Shown here piece after piece: positions 1 to 10,249 of a stretch of DNA of 56,446 bases. Origin of the DNA: an uncultured Oscillospiraceae bacterium. GTDB lineage: Bacteria; Bacillota; Clostridia; Oscillospirales; Oscillospiraceae. A program made the translations under genes and the position numbers. The notes beneath the pieces were generated by a model, which was given only the letters and a program-made list of their open reading frames with translations, was not told the DNA's origin and ran no database searches. The stretch lies in NCBI GenBank assembly GCA_947624585.1, contig CANQKZ010000003.1, forward strand, positions 1 to 56,446. Reading direction: 5' to 3'. The first letter of the stretch is position 1. The number at the start of each line of letters is the position of its first letter.

Positions 1-36
1 CCTTCGGAAATTCATTTTGAAAAGACACGGGAATGG
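1..36 (-). repeat. Family A repeat, left end of a reversed copy cut by the window edge
   Basis: The first 36 bases match the left-end hairpin half and flank of the complete reversed copy near 15400-15430 (CCTTCGGAAATTCATTTTGA then AAAG.CACGGGAATGG). The rest of this copy would lie outside the window. It faces the forward copy that starts about 100 bases further on, giving a head-to-head pair like the one at 42.4-43.3 kb. Confidence 0.6.
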
Positions 37-129
37 CGGCGGTGGCAGTCGTGTCGGGCCGTGTCAGGAAGTCAGGGATTTTGGCGATTATAATTCAGCT
101 TTAAACCCTCGGGGCGCACGACCCGGGAT

Positions 130-455
130 GACCTCCGCCCCCCCAAAACGTGCCCCACAGCAAACACCCACAAAGCGCGGCCCCAAACAGAGACGGCAAC
201 CTACCGTCCACCGCCAGCGTAAGCGGCTAAGCGAAAGTGATGCTGAACCTATTCGACAAAGGACCGCGCGGACATGGTTCCGCCCAGGCCCCGGTCCCCC
301 ACCGCGTGAGCCGACCCGAGATATACGGTAGGAGTCAAAAGTCCCCGCCGACCCCCAAAACCTGATTTTCTCTTCTTTGTTACTTTCTTCTCTTTTGTCA
401 CGGCAAAAGAGAAGAAAGTAAAGAACACTTTCGACGTTGGCAAACGTCGCAAAAC
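130..455 (+). repeat. Family A repeat, diverged forward copy
   Basis: Bases from about 170 carry the family core (CACAAAGCGCGGCCCCAAAC, then CCGCCAGCGTAAGCGGC and GACCGCGCGG.CATGGTTCC) also seen near 8.3, 15.2, 42.7 and 43.0 kb. The right end is a perfect 18-bp hairpin: TTACTTTCTTCTCTTTTG at 380-397 pairs with 404-421 around a 6-base loop. A second hairpin (CGACGTT/AACGTCG) follows near 433-450. No credible gene lies in bases 1-458, and open frames here are not conserved among repeat copies. Confidence 0.65.
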
Positions 456-458
456 CAT

Positions 459-797
459 TTATTTTCCATGATGCTGGGGGACCACGGCAAAAAACCGCAG
501 CGGAGTCTCGCCGTTATTTTGGAGGCTGTGAGTGTGGCCCTCGGGGCAGTAGGTGACGTCGCCGGGGCGGAGGGGCTCGCGCTGGCCGTCGCAGAGCATG
601 ACGCCCTCGCCCTCCAGGATGTAGACGATCTCGCTGGTGCCCTCGTGGGTGTGCATGCCGATGGAGGCGCCGGAGGCCAGGGTGGCGGTCATGATCTTGT
701 TGTGCCCGTCCGTGAACATCCGGGGCTCGAAGAGGCCCCGGCCGCCCTTGAAGCCCTCTATTTGTTGTTGGGGGATGGCGGAAAAATCGATTTTCAT
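459..797 (-). CDS. Cupin-domain protein
   Basis: A 112-residue single-domain cupin, the size of a stand-alone small beta-barrel protein. The first cupin motif is clear around residues 46-66 (GMHTHEGTSEIVYILEGEG), supplying the two histidines and glutamate of the metal site. The second motif (PGDVTYCPEGHTHSLQN) provides the remaining histidine. The start has a good ribosome site (GGAAAGGGAG, about 9 bases before ATG). It is the last gene of a minus-strand run mltG-alaS-unknown-cupin, six bases after its neighbour. Substrate cannot be predicted: such cupins include sugar isomerases, dioxygenases and sensor domains. Confidence 0.85.
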   Translation of the reverse strand: MKIDFSAIPQQQIEGFKGGRGLFEPRMFTDGHNKIMTATLASGASIGMHTHEGTSEIVYILEGEGVMLCDGQREPLRPGDVTYCPEGHTHSLQNNGETPLRFFAVVPQHHGK

Positions 798-803
798 GTG
801 GTT

Positions 804-1321
804 TTACTCCCTTTCCAGGCCCAAAACGTCGTAATATTCGTGGGAAAACCGCAATATGGAGGCGTCGAAATCCCGGCACAGGGTCTTGACGGGGGCGAAG
901 GGGTCCGTGGGTTCAAGGGAAAACTCCCTTTGGATGGCATTTAGGGCCTCCTCCTTGCCGGGGACGCGGTTTTTCGCGTCCTCCCGCAGGAGCTCCCGGT
1001 ACTGGTCCTCGCTCATCCACCAGATCTGGCTGATGACGTTGGCGTCCCGGCAGGAGAGCAGGAAGCTCAGGAACCGCCGCATATTCTCCGCCACGGGCTG
1101 GACGTAGGCGCTGATCTCCCCGAAGGCGGGGTCCACCAGGAACACCCGTTCGTCGTTGGGGAGGAGCACGAAATGTACCCCGTCCACCCCCAGGCTTGCG
1201 AAAAACTCATAATTTTCCGGCGTGCAGAAATAGGGGGTGAAGGATCCGCCGCCCAGGTCCAGTCCCACGGGCGTCAGGTCTGTCTTCATCGCCCGGAGCC
1301 GCGTGAGGTCGTCCCGTGTGC

Positions 1322-1325
<4 letters not shown>
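804..1325 (-). CDS. Hypothetical protein, translationally coupled to alaS
   Basis: A 173-residue soluble protein with no family I recognise, no signal peptide and no membrane segment. It is rich in aromatic and acidic residues (for example FTPYFCTPENYEFFASLG and SQIWWMSEDQYRELL). The GTG start overlaps the alaS stop in a GTGA junction, so translation is probably coupled. An in-frame ATG 12 codons later is possible but lacks a ribosome site. Its position between alaS and a cupin gene gives no clear functional hint. Confidence 0.7.
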
Positions 1326-3988
<2,663 letters not shown>

Positions 3989-4031
3989 GTGTGTGGAACT
4001 CTCCTTAAGAATAGTTTATCTTTGTGCAAAT

Positions 4032-5753
4032 TTAGCTGGCGAACTGGTCGGAGCTTACGAATCTGTTGAACTCGTTATAGGTCTCGAAGAACCGGTGGGT
4101 GCCGGAGACGGACAGGGCGTAGAAATAGAAGTCGGTGTCCGCCGGGTCCAGAGCGGCGCGGATGGAGGCGATGCCGGGGTTGGCGATGGGACCCTCGGGC
4201 AGGCCGGGGTACTTGTAGGTGTTGTAGGGACTGTCGATGTCTGTGGAGAACTCCTCCCCGGTGTCGGCGGTCACATAGTAGATGGTGGCGTCGATCTGGA
4301 GAAGGCCGCCGGTGTCCTGCCGGTCCGGGTGCTCCAGACGGTTGTAGATGACGGAGGCGATGTTGTCCCGCTCGGAATCGACGGCGGCCTCCTTCTCGAT
4401 CATGGAGGCCACGGTCAGGACCTGGTCCCTGGTGTACCCCAGCTCGGCGGCGGCGGCGTCAAACTCGTCGGTCCACTTGTTCTCAAAGTTGTTCAGGAAC
4501 TTTTTGACCACGTTCACCGGGTCGTCGTTCTCGTAGAAGCGGTAGGTGTCCGGGAACAGGTAGCCCTCCAGCCGCTTGGGCTCACCAAGGGTGGAGCTGT
4601 CCAGGAAGTCGTAGTCGAAATCGTAATTCTCCAGGGTGTCCAGAAGGTCCTCCTTCTTGCAGACGCCGTTCTCCTCCATGAGATTGACGATCTGGGTGAG
4701 GGTGTAGCCCTCGGGGACCACCACCTTGACCTCCTTGCGCTGGGCGGCCCTGGGGGCCATGCCGTGGATCATGGCGCGGTAGTCGTAGTTCAGGTTCAGG
4801 GTGTAGGTGCCGGCCTTGACCTTTGTGTCGGCGTGGGAGATGCCGGCGAAGAGCTTGAACAGCCACTTGTGCTCGATGAGCCCGGCGTTCAGAAGCTCGT
4901 CGGCCACCTTGTCCAGGTCCGCCTTCTCCACGGTGACAAGCTCCTTCTCGCCGTCCTCGTTCTCCTCCTCCACCTGTTCGGTGTGAAAGAGGTCCTTTGC
5001 CAGCGTCACCTCCACGGTCTCGTCATGGCCGTCGAAGCCCAGAATGTCCATGGTCCACATCCAGCCGAGACAGGCCAGGACCACGCTGACGCAGATGACG
5101 AAGAGGAAGAGCAGGATGCCGGACAGAAGCCCCGTGCGCCGTGTCCTTCCGCGCCGGAGGGCCTTCTCGTTCACGTCCGGGTACTCCGCGTCGAAGTCGA
5201 ACTCCACCTCGAAGCCGTCGTCCTTCCGGGACCTGCCGCGCCTGGGCGCGGCCACCGGCGCCGGGTCCTCCTCGTCGTCGTAGTACCTCTGAGCCGGACG
5301 CTGCTCGTCTGGCAGACGCTGCTCGTCTGGCAGACGCTGCTCGTCGGGCTGGCGCTGTGCCTCGGATTGGCGCCGTGCGTTGTATGGATCCTCGGCGTAG
5401 GGGTCACGCGCGTCGGGCTGGCGCTTTGTGCCGTAGGGGTCCTGTGCGCTGTAAGGATCCCGGGCGGGGGACGCCGGACGGCGGACGGGCCTCTCATTTT
5501 GGGGCGGGGGCGTCTGGCGCTGAGGCGGGACGCCGGGATTTTTGGCGGGACTCGCCGCCGGACGGGACGTGTAGTCCACGGTGAAGCCGCCCTCCCCCGT
5601 CTGCGCCGGACTCCGGGGCGGAGTCTGGCCGGGGGGCGGCCTGTCGGGCCCGGATCCGGGCGCGGCGGCGCCGTGCGAGGCGCTTTCGGGCGCGTCGACC
5701 TTGAAATCTTCGCCCATCAGCTCTTTCCAGAAATCATCTCTGTTTCCGGACAT
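4032..5753 (-). CDS. mltG: Endolytic murein transglycosylase MltG (YceG-like) with long cytoplasmic tail
   Basis: A membrane-anchored lytic transglycosylase that cleaves nascent glycan strands and sets their length. It has 573 residues. Residues 1-205 are hydrophilic and low-complexity, a single transmembrane helix spans about 209-231 (GILLFLFVICVSVVLACLGW), and the extracellular YceG domain fills the rest. The family signature ASMIEKEA contains the catalytic glutamate at about residue 453. The cytoplasmic tail is far longer than in E. coli MltG and holds DPY and PDEQRL tandem repeats, so it looks disordered and may be a docking region. The start follows a consensus ribosome site, AAAGGAGGT. 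It heads the mltG-alaS run. Confidence 0.95.
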   Translation of the reverse strand: MSGNRDDFWKELMGEDFKVDAPESASHGAAAPGSGPDRPPPGQTPPRSPAQTGEGGFTVDYTSRPAASPAKNPGVPPQRQTPPPQNERPVRRPASPARDPYSAQDPYGTKRQPDARDPYAEDPYNARRQSEAQRQPDEQRLPDEQRLPDEQRPAQRYYDDEEDPAPVAAPRRGRSRKDDGFEVEFDFDAEYPDVNEKALRRGRTRRTGLLSGILLFLFVICVSVVLACLGWMWTMDILGFDGHDETVEVTLAKDLFHTEQVEEENEDGEKELVTVEKADLDKVADELLNAGLIEHKWLFKLFAGISHADTKVKAGTYTLNLNYDYRAMIHGMAPRAAQRKEVKVVVPEGYTLTQIVNLMEENGVCKKEDLLDTLENYDFDYDFLDSSTLGEPKRLEGYLFPDTYRFYENDDPVNVVKKFLNNFENKWTDEFDAAAAELGYTRDQVLTVASMIEKEAAVDSERDNIASVIYNRLEHPDRQDTGGLLQIDATIYYVTADTGEEFSTDIDSPYNTYKYPGLPEGPIANPGIASIRAALDPADTDFYFYALSVSGTHRFFETYNEFNRFVSSDQFAS

Positions 5754-5918
5754 AGGGACCTCCTTTGATCAATACAGAAAAACGGGAATGGAACACCCCC
5801 GCGCCCGGCGGCATAGAATGAGCCAGATGACGGAAGGTCATCGGGCCGCGCCGAAAACGCGCACGGGGCGGTGAAAAACAGTCTGAATGCTGAGCGCGTC
5901 AGCGGAATGGAGATTATC

Positions 5919-6086
5919 ATGAATTGCTTTGGCGGTAACTCTTGTCTGTGGATCATCCTCATCATCATCCTGATCTGCTGCTGCGGCTGCGGCGGCAACA
6001 ACTACGGCAACGGCGGCAATTGCTGCTGCTGCAACAACGGCGGCAACAACGGCTGCGGCAACGACTGCTGCAATCCCTGCTGCTGA
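5919..6086 (+). CDS. Small cysteine-rich single-span membrane protein
   Basis: A 55-residue peptide. I chose the ATG preceded by GGAG at a 6-base spacing rather than upstream in-frame codons. Residues 9-20 (CLWIILIIILIC) form one hydrophobic span. The remaining tail is almost only Cys, Gly and Asn, with cysteines at 3, 9, 20-22, 24, 35-38, 46, 50, 51, 54 and 55 (15 in all). It is transcribed alone, divergently from mltG. The tail could bind metal, cross-link by disulfides or form a surface layer as in spore-coat peptides. None of these is shown by the sequence, and no close family is recognised. Confidence 0.7.
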   Translation: MNCFGGNSCLWIILIIILICCCGCGGNNYGNGGNCCCCNNGGNNGCGNDCCNPCC

Positions 6087-6107
6087 GCGCCGTCGCCGAA
6101 TGACGCC

Positions 6108-6140
6108 CGGTGCGCGGGGCCCAGCGGGGTCCCGCGCCCC
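6108..6140. terminator. GC hairpin between convergent genes
   Basis: GCGCGGG with its complement CCCGCGC, plus inner GCCC/GGGT pairs, makes an 11-bp stem between the cysteine-rich gene (plus) and the cyclo-ligase gene (minus). There is no uridine run, so intrinsic termination is uncertain. Confidence 0.4.
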
Positions 6141-6150
6141 CCTCTGACGG

Positions 6151-6714
6151 TCAGGGGATCAGGACCTCCCCCGCGTCTGTCAGGAGCAGGTCCACGGGGA
6201 TGTCGTGGGGCTGGATGGGGAGAGCAGGAAAGAGCTGAAAGGCACGGACCAGGGCCGCTTTGACGCCTCGGGTTTGGGGGAGGTACCGGTCGTAGTACCC
6301 GCCTCCCCGGCCCAGGCGGCCGCCGTCCCGGGTGAAGGCCGCGCCGGGGACCAGGATGAGGTCAAAGCACTCCGGCGGCACGGTCCCGCTCTCCGGCGGG
6401 GGCGCGGGGATGCCGTATCTGTCCGGGCGCAGCTCCGAAAGGGCGCGGACCCTCCCCGCCTCCATGAGGCCGGGGCCGGTAACGCGGGGCAGGGCCACGG
6501 TCTTGCCCCGCGCCAGCGCCGCCCGGAGGGCGGGCCGGGTGTCCGGCTCGGCGCCCACCCCCAGGTAGAGGAAGACGGTCCGGGCTTGCTCAAACGCGGG
6601 GAGCGTCAGGAGACGCCGGATCAGGACACCGTCCCCCCGGCGCTTCTCCGCCTCCGTCATGGCCCTCTCCGCCCGCCGGACAAGCCCTCTCAGCTCAGAT
6701 TTGGAGTCCGTCAT
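6151..6714 (-). CDS. 5-formyltetrahydrofolate cyclo-ligase
   Basis: Converts 5-formyl-THF to 5,10-methenyl-THF using ATP, returning stored folate to the one-carbon pool. It has 187 residues, the usual length. The diagnostic nucleotide/folate motif LGRGGGYYDRYL lies near residue 140, preceded by DLILVPGAAFTRDG. Its ATG lies inside the last codons of the upstream DJ-1-like gene (20-base overlap), so the two are translated from one message. It is the last gene of a three-gene minus-strand operon. Confidence 0.93.
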   Translation of the reverse strand: MTDSKSELRGLVRRAERAMTEAEKRRGDGVLIRRLLTLPAFEQARTVFLYLGVGAEPDTRPALRAALARGKTVALPRVTGPGLMEAGRVRALSELRPDRYGIPAPPPESGTVPPECFDLILVPGAAFTRDGGRLGRGGGYYDRYLPQTRGVKAALVRAFQLFPALPIQPHDIPVDLLLTDAGEVLIP

Positions 6715-7249
6715 AGTGGATGGCTTCCGCCACCTTGCGCGCCGCCTCCGGGCCCCGGAGGGCCGAGAGGATGGCGAAGGCGAAGTCCCAGGAGGTCCCG
6801 GCGGATCGGCCCGTGATCACATTGCCGTCGGTCACGGCATGGGCGCCGACACGGACCTTCGCGCCGGTGAGCTGTCCCTCCATGCCGGGGTAACAGACGG
6901 CCTCCCGGCCCTCCAAGATGCCGAGCTTTGCCAGCACCGTGGGTCCGGCGCAGATGGCGCAGATGAGCTTTCCCGCGTCGAAGGCCGCCCGGACGGCCCC
7001 GAGGGCGGCGGGGGAATTTTTGATGTTCTCTACGCCCCGGAGCCCGCCGGGGACGATCAGTGCCTCACAGGAGGCGGGGTCGATGCCGTCCACAGACACG
7101 TCGGCCAGGACCTTCACGCCGTGGCTTGCCGTCACGGTCATGCCGGTGACGCCCACAAGCTGCACCTCCACCCGGGCCCTGCGCAAAGCGTCGGAGGGGG
7201 AGAGTGCCTCCACCTCCTCAAATCCGTCGGCCAAAAGAATGTATACCAT
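6695..7249 (-). CDS. DJ-1/PfpI family protein
   Basis: A 184-residue class I glutamine-amidotransferase-like protein of the DJ-1 family (ThiJ/YajL type). The nucleophile elbow ICAICAGPTVLAKLG contains the family cysteine, and the N-terminal glutamate motif ADGFEEVEAL is present. Members act as protein/nucleotide deglycases, chaperones or redox sensors, and which applies here cannot be told. The start chosen follows AAAGGACGG. A TTG eight codons upstream lies before that site and is unlikely. It is second in the operon behind the glycosyltransferase. Confidence 0.9.
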   Translation of the reverse strand: MVYILLADGFEEVEALSPSDALRRARVEVQLVGVTGMTVTASHGVKVLADVSVDGIDPASCEALIVPGGLRGVENIKNSPAALGAVRAAFDAGKLICAICAGPTVLAKLGILEGREAVCYPGMEGQLTGAKVRVGAHAVTDGNVITGRSAGTSWDFAFAILSALRGPEAARKVAEAIHYDGLQI

Positions 7250-7300
7250 ATTATATGTCCGTCCTTTCAAAATGCAACGAAAGCACCGTATTTTTCCGAA

Positions 7301-8023
7301 TCATTTACCCCGTAGCCTCTGGCCCGTCACGCACAGCAGGAACTGGGGCAGGCGCATCATGCGGCCGATGCGGCGGGGCTCCTTTTTGAGGCGGTAGAGC
7401 CACTCCAGATTCATCCTCTGCCAGCACTCGGGGGCCCGCTCCACCACGCCCGCGTACACGTCCAGGGAGCCGCCCAGGCCCGCCATCAGGCGGACGTTGA
7501 GCTTATCCCGGTTTTCCATCATCCACTTCTCCTGCTTGGGCGCCCCCAGGCACACCAGCAGAAGGTCCGGGGCGGCGGAGTTGATCCTGTCGATCACCGG
7601 GCCGTCCTCCTTAAAATACCCGTCGCCCGTACCGGCTATGCGCAGTCCGGGGAAGCGCTCCGAAAGCTTCTGTCCGGCCAGCTCCGCAATGCCGGTCTTC
7701 GCGCCCAGAAGGTAGACGCTCCGGCCCGTTTCGGCCATTTTCCCGAACATATGGAGGGCAAAATCCGCCCCCGGTACCCGCTCGGGCAGGGGACGGCCCA
7801 ATATCTTCGCCCCGTAGATGATGCCGATGCCGTCGGGCAGCACCATAGACGCCTCCCGCACGGCCCTCGCCGCCTCCGGGTCCTGGCGGCAGGTCATCAC
7901 CACCTCCGGGTTAGGCGTCACCACATAGTCGGGCTTCTCCGTTTGGAGCATAGACATCCCCCGCTCCACCGCCTCGGCCATGGTCACGGCGTCAAACTCC
8001 ACGCCAAGCACCTCGATCCTCAT
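7301..8023 (-). CDS. WecG/TagA/CpsF family glycosyltransferase
   Basis: A 240-residue membrane-associated sugar transferase of the GT26 family (TagA/WecG), which adds N-acetylmannosamine-type sugars to lipid-linked precursors of teichoic acid or other surface glycans. Recognisable blocks are TPNPEVVMTCRQDPE, LPDGIGIIYGAKILGRPLPERVPGAD and LLVCLGAPKQEKWM. The C-terminus has the basic membrane-docking helix WLYRLKKEPRRIGRMMRLPQ. The start at MRIEVLG follows AAAGGCGGG. No other wall-polymer genes are adjacent, so the polymer is unknown. It leads the operon from the promoter at 8075-8102. Confidence 0.92.
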   Translation of the reverse strand: MRIEVLGVEFDAVTMAEAVERGMSMLQTEKPDYVVTPNPEVVMTCRQDPEAARAVREASMVLPDGIGIIYGAKILGRPLPERVPGADFALHMFGKMAETGRSVYLLGAKTGIAELAGQKLSERFPGLRIAGTGDGYFKEDGPVIDRINSAAPDLLLVCLGAPKQEKWMMENRDKLNVRLMAGLGGSLDVYAGVVERAPECWQRMNLEWLYRLKKEPRRIGRMMRLPQFLLCVTGQRLRGK

Positions 8024-8074
8024 AAAAGCCCGCCTTTCCGTCCTTTTCCCGTGGACACACTTATAAACCATACT

Positions 8075-8102
8075 ATTTTACCACAAGAGACAATTTTGTC
8101 AA
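8075..8102 (-). promoter_or_regulatory. Sigma-A-type promoter for the glycosyltransferase operon
   Basis: On the minus strand TTGACA, a 16-base spacer and TAAAAT lie about 52 bases upstream of the GT26 start codon, with an AT-rich spacer. Confidence 0.65.
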
Positions 8103-8254
8103 GGCGAAGTGTGTAAATTAAGAAGTCTCAAAAGCCAAAGAGGAGCGCCCTCCGCGCCCCTCTTTGAATCACCCCAACTGAATTTTATAACGCCGCCCCC
8201 ACGGCAACACATCAACAGAGTGACGGAACCCCCCGGACAGCACACCGCCAAAAC

Positions 8255-8585
8255 CGGCCTCACGCCCCCCGCCCACAAAGCGCGGCCCAAAACAGAGCCG
8301 CCCACCTACAGACCACCGCCAGCGTAAGCGGCCAAGCGAAGTTGATGCTGGGACCGATTAAGTCTTCGGACCGCGCGGATATGGTTCCTCCAAGACGTAC
8401 CGACACGGGACGCGGAAGCCGACCCGTGTAACGAAGCTCCAACCCCGGACTACCGCCGCGCCCAACACCGGCCTTTTCTCTCTTTTGCTTCTTTTCTCTC
8501 TTTTGTGCAGTGGCATTTCTCCGCCACGGAACAAAAGAGAGAAAAGAAGACCCCCCCGTCCCTTCGGACGGCCCCCCAAAAAAGG
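8255..8585 (+). repeat. Family A repeat, single forward copy
   Basis: This copy contains the family core (CCCACAAAGCGCGG, CGCCAGCGTAAGCGGCCAAG, GACCGCGCGGATATGGTTCC, CGACCCGTGTAACGAAGC). It ends in the 19-bp perfect hairpin CTTCTTTTCTCTCTTTTGT (8488-8506) paired with 8531-8549, with inner GTGGC/GCCAC. An extra copy of the pyrimidine arm lies just before it (TTTTCTCTCTTTTG). The right end abuts the ypeB 3' end. Bases 8103-8255 upstream show no gene. Confidence 0.75.
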
Positions 8586-8596
8586 CCCCGTCGGCC

Positions 8597-9958
8597 TCAG
8601 ACGGTCAGAGTCCCGGACTCCGACTCCAACAGAAGCAGTATCTGCTCCTCCCGCCCGGTCAGGGCGTTCAGATACACCAGCACGTGTTTCCCCTCCCGCG
8701 TCTGACAGGTGTACTCCTCACACACCGTCTCATTCTTCCCCTCCGTGGGGATCACCGCCGGCCGGTGGGACAAAACCGTCAAGTAGGGCGAGAGGGCGGA
8801 CACCGCCGCGTCGGTATCAAAGGCCGCCGGTCCCAGGCTTCTCACTCCGTGGCACATGGTATACCCCTGTGCCTCCATCCCCACAACACGTTCGGCATCC
8901 AAGGCCACCGTGACCTTCACAAGATCGGGGTAGCAGATCACCCCGTCCTGCTGGTAGGCGAAGCTGGCGGTCATCTCCCCGGCCTCGGTCTGGTGATAGG
9001 TGGGCGTCATGTTGGCATATCCGTGGTTTTCCAGAAAAGTCCGCGCCGCGCGCAGCGCCTCCTCCTCGGTCATGTCCCCCTCGCCGGACTCCCGGGCCGT
9101 GCCGAAATAGACCACCCTGCCTCCCTTGCGGGACACCTCCACCGTCTGGACCTCGTTGTTGTTCTGGAAGGTGAACACGTAGACCGAAACAGGCCGCTCC
9201 CGCACATGGCGGAAGACAAGATCATCCTCCCGCGCCCCCAGGAACTCCGCCGCCGCCCGGGCGGCGGCGTCCTGGCCCACCTCGGGAAGGCCCGCTAAAA
9301 GTCTCGGCTCCGCCCGCTCGATGTGGGCCGAGAAGGGACCATCGTAGATGAGGGTGGGAAGCTCGGGAAGCTCGTCCTCCATGGCCTTGAAGGACCCGAG
9401 GATGCCGGAGCCGGATACCCCCCGCTCCGCTCCCTCCACCGCGTCTTCCGCGTTCTCCAGCGCCGACGCGCTGAGCTGCCCCGCGACGAGCCGCGCCGCC
9501 AGCTCGCTGAGAGCCGCCGACACCTGCCCCGCGCCCTGGGACATGGACGAGAGCGCGGCCCGCTCCGCCTCCCCCAGCCCCACGCCCTGGGCCGCGGAGC
9601 GGGCCAGATAGAACAGATAGTCCCCCGTCTTCGTGAGGAACGCCGCCGTGTGCTCCAGGCGGATGTCCGACCGGGGCAGAGACGAGATGGCCTGCCCCGC
9701 CGCCGCGCAGTGGGCGTACCCCTCGGCGCAGACCGTGCTCACCATGGAGGGCGACGCGGCGCACAGCGCCTTTTGGAGCGTGGCGTCCAGCTCCCCCACC
9801 GCCGTGGCCAGCTCCGTGAAGGCGTGGTCGTATTCCATGTCCGCCGACCGGGCCATCCGCCGGTTCTGCGAAAGCGCTTTGGCCCAGAAGGCCCCCATGA
9901 CCAGCACCGCCGCCAGAGAATAGATGATGATGAGACGTCCCGTCTTTTTGCTGTACAT
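8597..9958 (-). CDS. ypeB: Spore germination protein YpeB
   Basis: YpeB is needed to localise and stabilise the cortex-lytic enzyme SleB in the spore. This protein has 453 residues from the ATG preceded by AAAGGGGTG. It has an N-terminal membrane anchor at about residues 8-28 (LIIIYSLAAVLVMGAFWAKAL), a helical middle region and C-terminal PepSY-like repeats (TEEEALRAARTFLENHGY; SRKGGRVVYFG). Length and order match Firmicutes YpeB. sleB normally sits beside it but is absent here: flanks are a family A repeat and, upstream, a family B element. It implies that the organism sporulates. Confidence 0.9.
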   Translation of the reverse strand: MYSKKTGRLIIIYSLAAVLVMGAFWAKALSQNRRMARSADMEYDHAFTELATAVGELDATLQKALCAASPSMVSTVCAEGYAHCAAAGQAISSLPRSDIRLEHTAAFLTKTGDYLFYLARSAAQGVGLGEAERAALSSMSQGAGQVSAALSELAARLVAGQLSASALENAEDAVEGAERGVSGSGILGSFKAMEDELPELPTLIYDGPFSAHIERAEPRLLAGLPEVGQDAAARAAAEFLGAREDDLVFRHVRERPVSVYVFTFQNNNEVQTVEVSRKGGRVVYFGTARESGEGDMTEEEALRAARTFLENHGYANMTPTYHQTEAGEMTASFAYQQDGVICYPDLVKVTVALDAERVVGMEAQGYTMCHGVRSLGPAAFDTDAAVSALSPYLTVLSHRPAVIPTEGKNETVCEEYTCQTREGKHVLVYLNALTGREEQILLLLESESGTLTV

Positions 9959-9985
9959 ACAAAACACCCCTTTGCCGATAACCCA

Positions 9986-10143
9986 TACTAATCCCTGATC
10001 AAACCCTCCAATTCGCGGCGGTCTTTTTTTCGTCATGCTTCGTCAAACGGCTAGAAAATACACAAAGTATTCCCTGCGCCGTTTTCCTCTCCTGACACAA
10101 AAATCCTCGCTGCTCGGTTGTAGTTTTTAATCAGGGATTAGTA
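9986..10143 (+). mobile_element. MITE-like element, family B copy 1
   Basis: A 158-bp non-coding element bounded by inverted termini TACTAATCCCTGATCAAA and its mirror (17 of 18 paired). The centre has the 20-nt core AAAATACACAAAGTATTCCC (10055-10074) shared with families B and C. Inner arms (TTTTTTTCGTCA / TGACACAAAAA) flank the core, and AAATCCTCGCTGCTCGG follows. It fills most of the gap between the ypeB start and the gltX end. No gene is visible in the rest of that gap. Confidence 0.75.
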
Positions 10144-10220
10144 TTGCGCGGCAAAGGGGCGTTTTAATCTGTGAAATTGTTTCCTTAACAGAAAATTAAT
10201 TATTTTTACTTAGTTTACGC

Positions 10221-10249
10221 TTGACATTCGCGGAAGAATGTGATACATT
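10221..10249 (+). promoter_or_regulatory. Consensus-like promoter reading antisense into gltX
   Basis: TTGACA, a 17-base spacer and TACATT on the plus strand overlap the gltX stop codon and point into its 3' end. The nonamer TTACGCTTG occurs both at 10216 and at 10248, so part of this motif may be a small local duplication. Activity is unproven. Confidence 0.35.

Noticed and set aside
5800-5918. Sporulation-sigma promoter (CATAGAAT) before the cysteine-rich gene
   Set aside because: Only a loose -10-like match without a convincing -35 partner, too weak to annotate.
8358-8579. Lysine/arginine-rich ORFs in family A repeats (containing KREKRSKREKRP or TAQKREKKQKREK)
   Set aside because: Different copies open different frames over the same DNA (compare 8358-8579 minus with 42453-42650 plus), and the arm bases are conserved as DNA rather than codons. 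They are by-products of the purine-rich hairpin arm.
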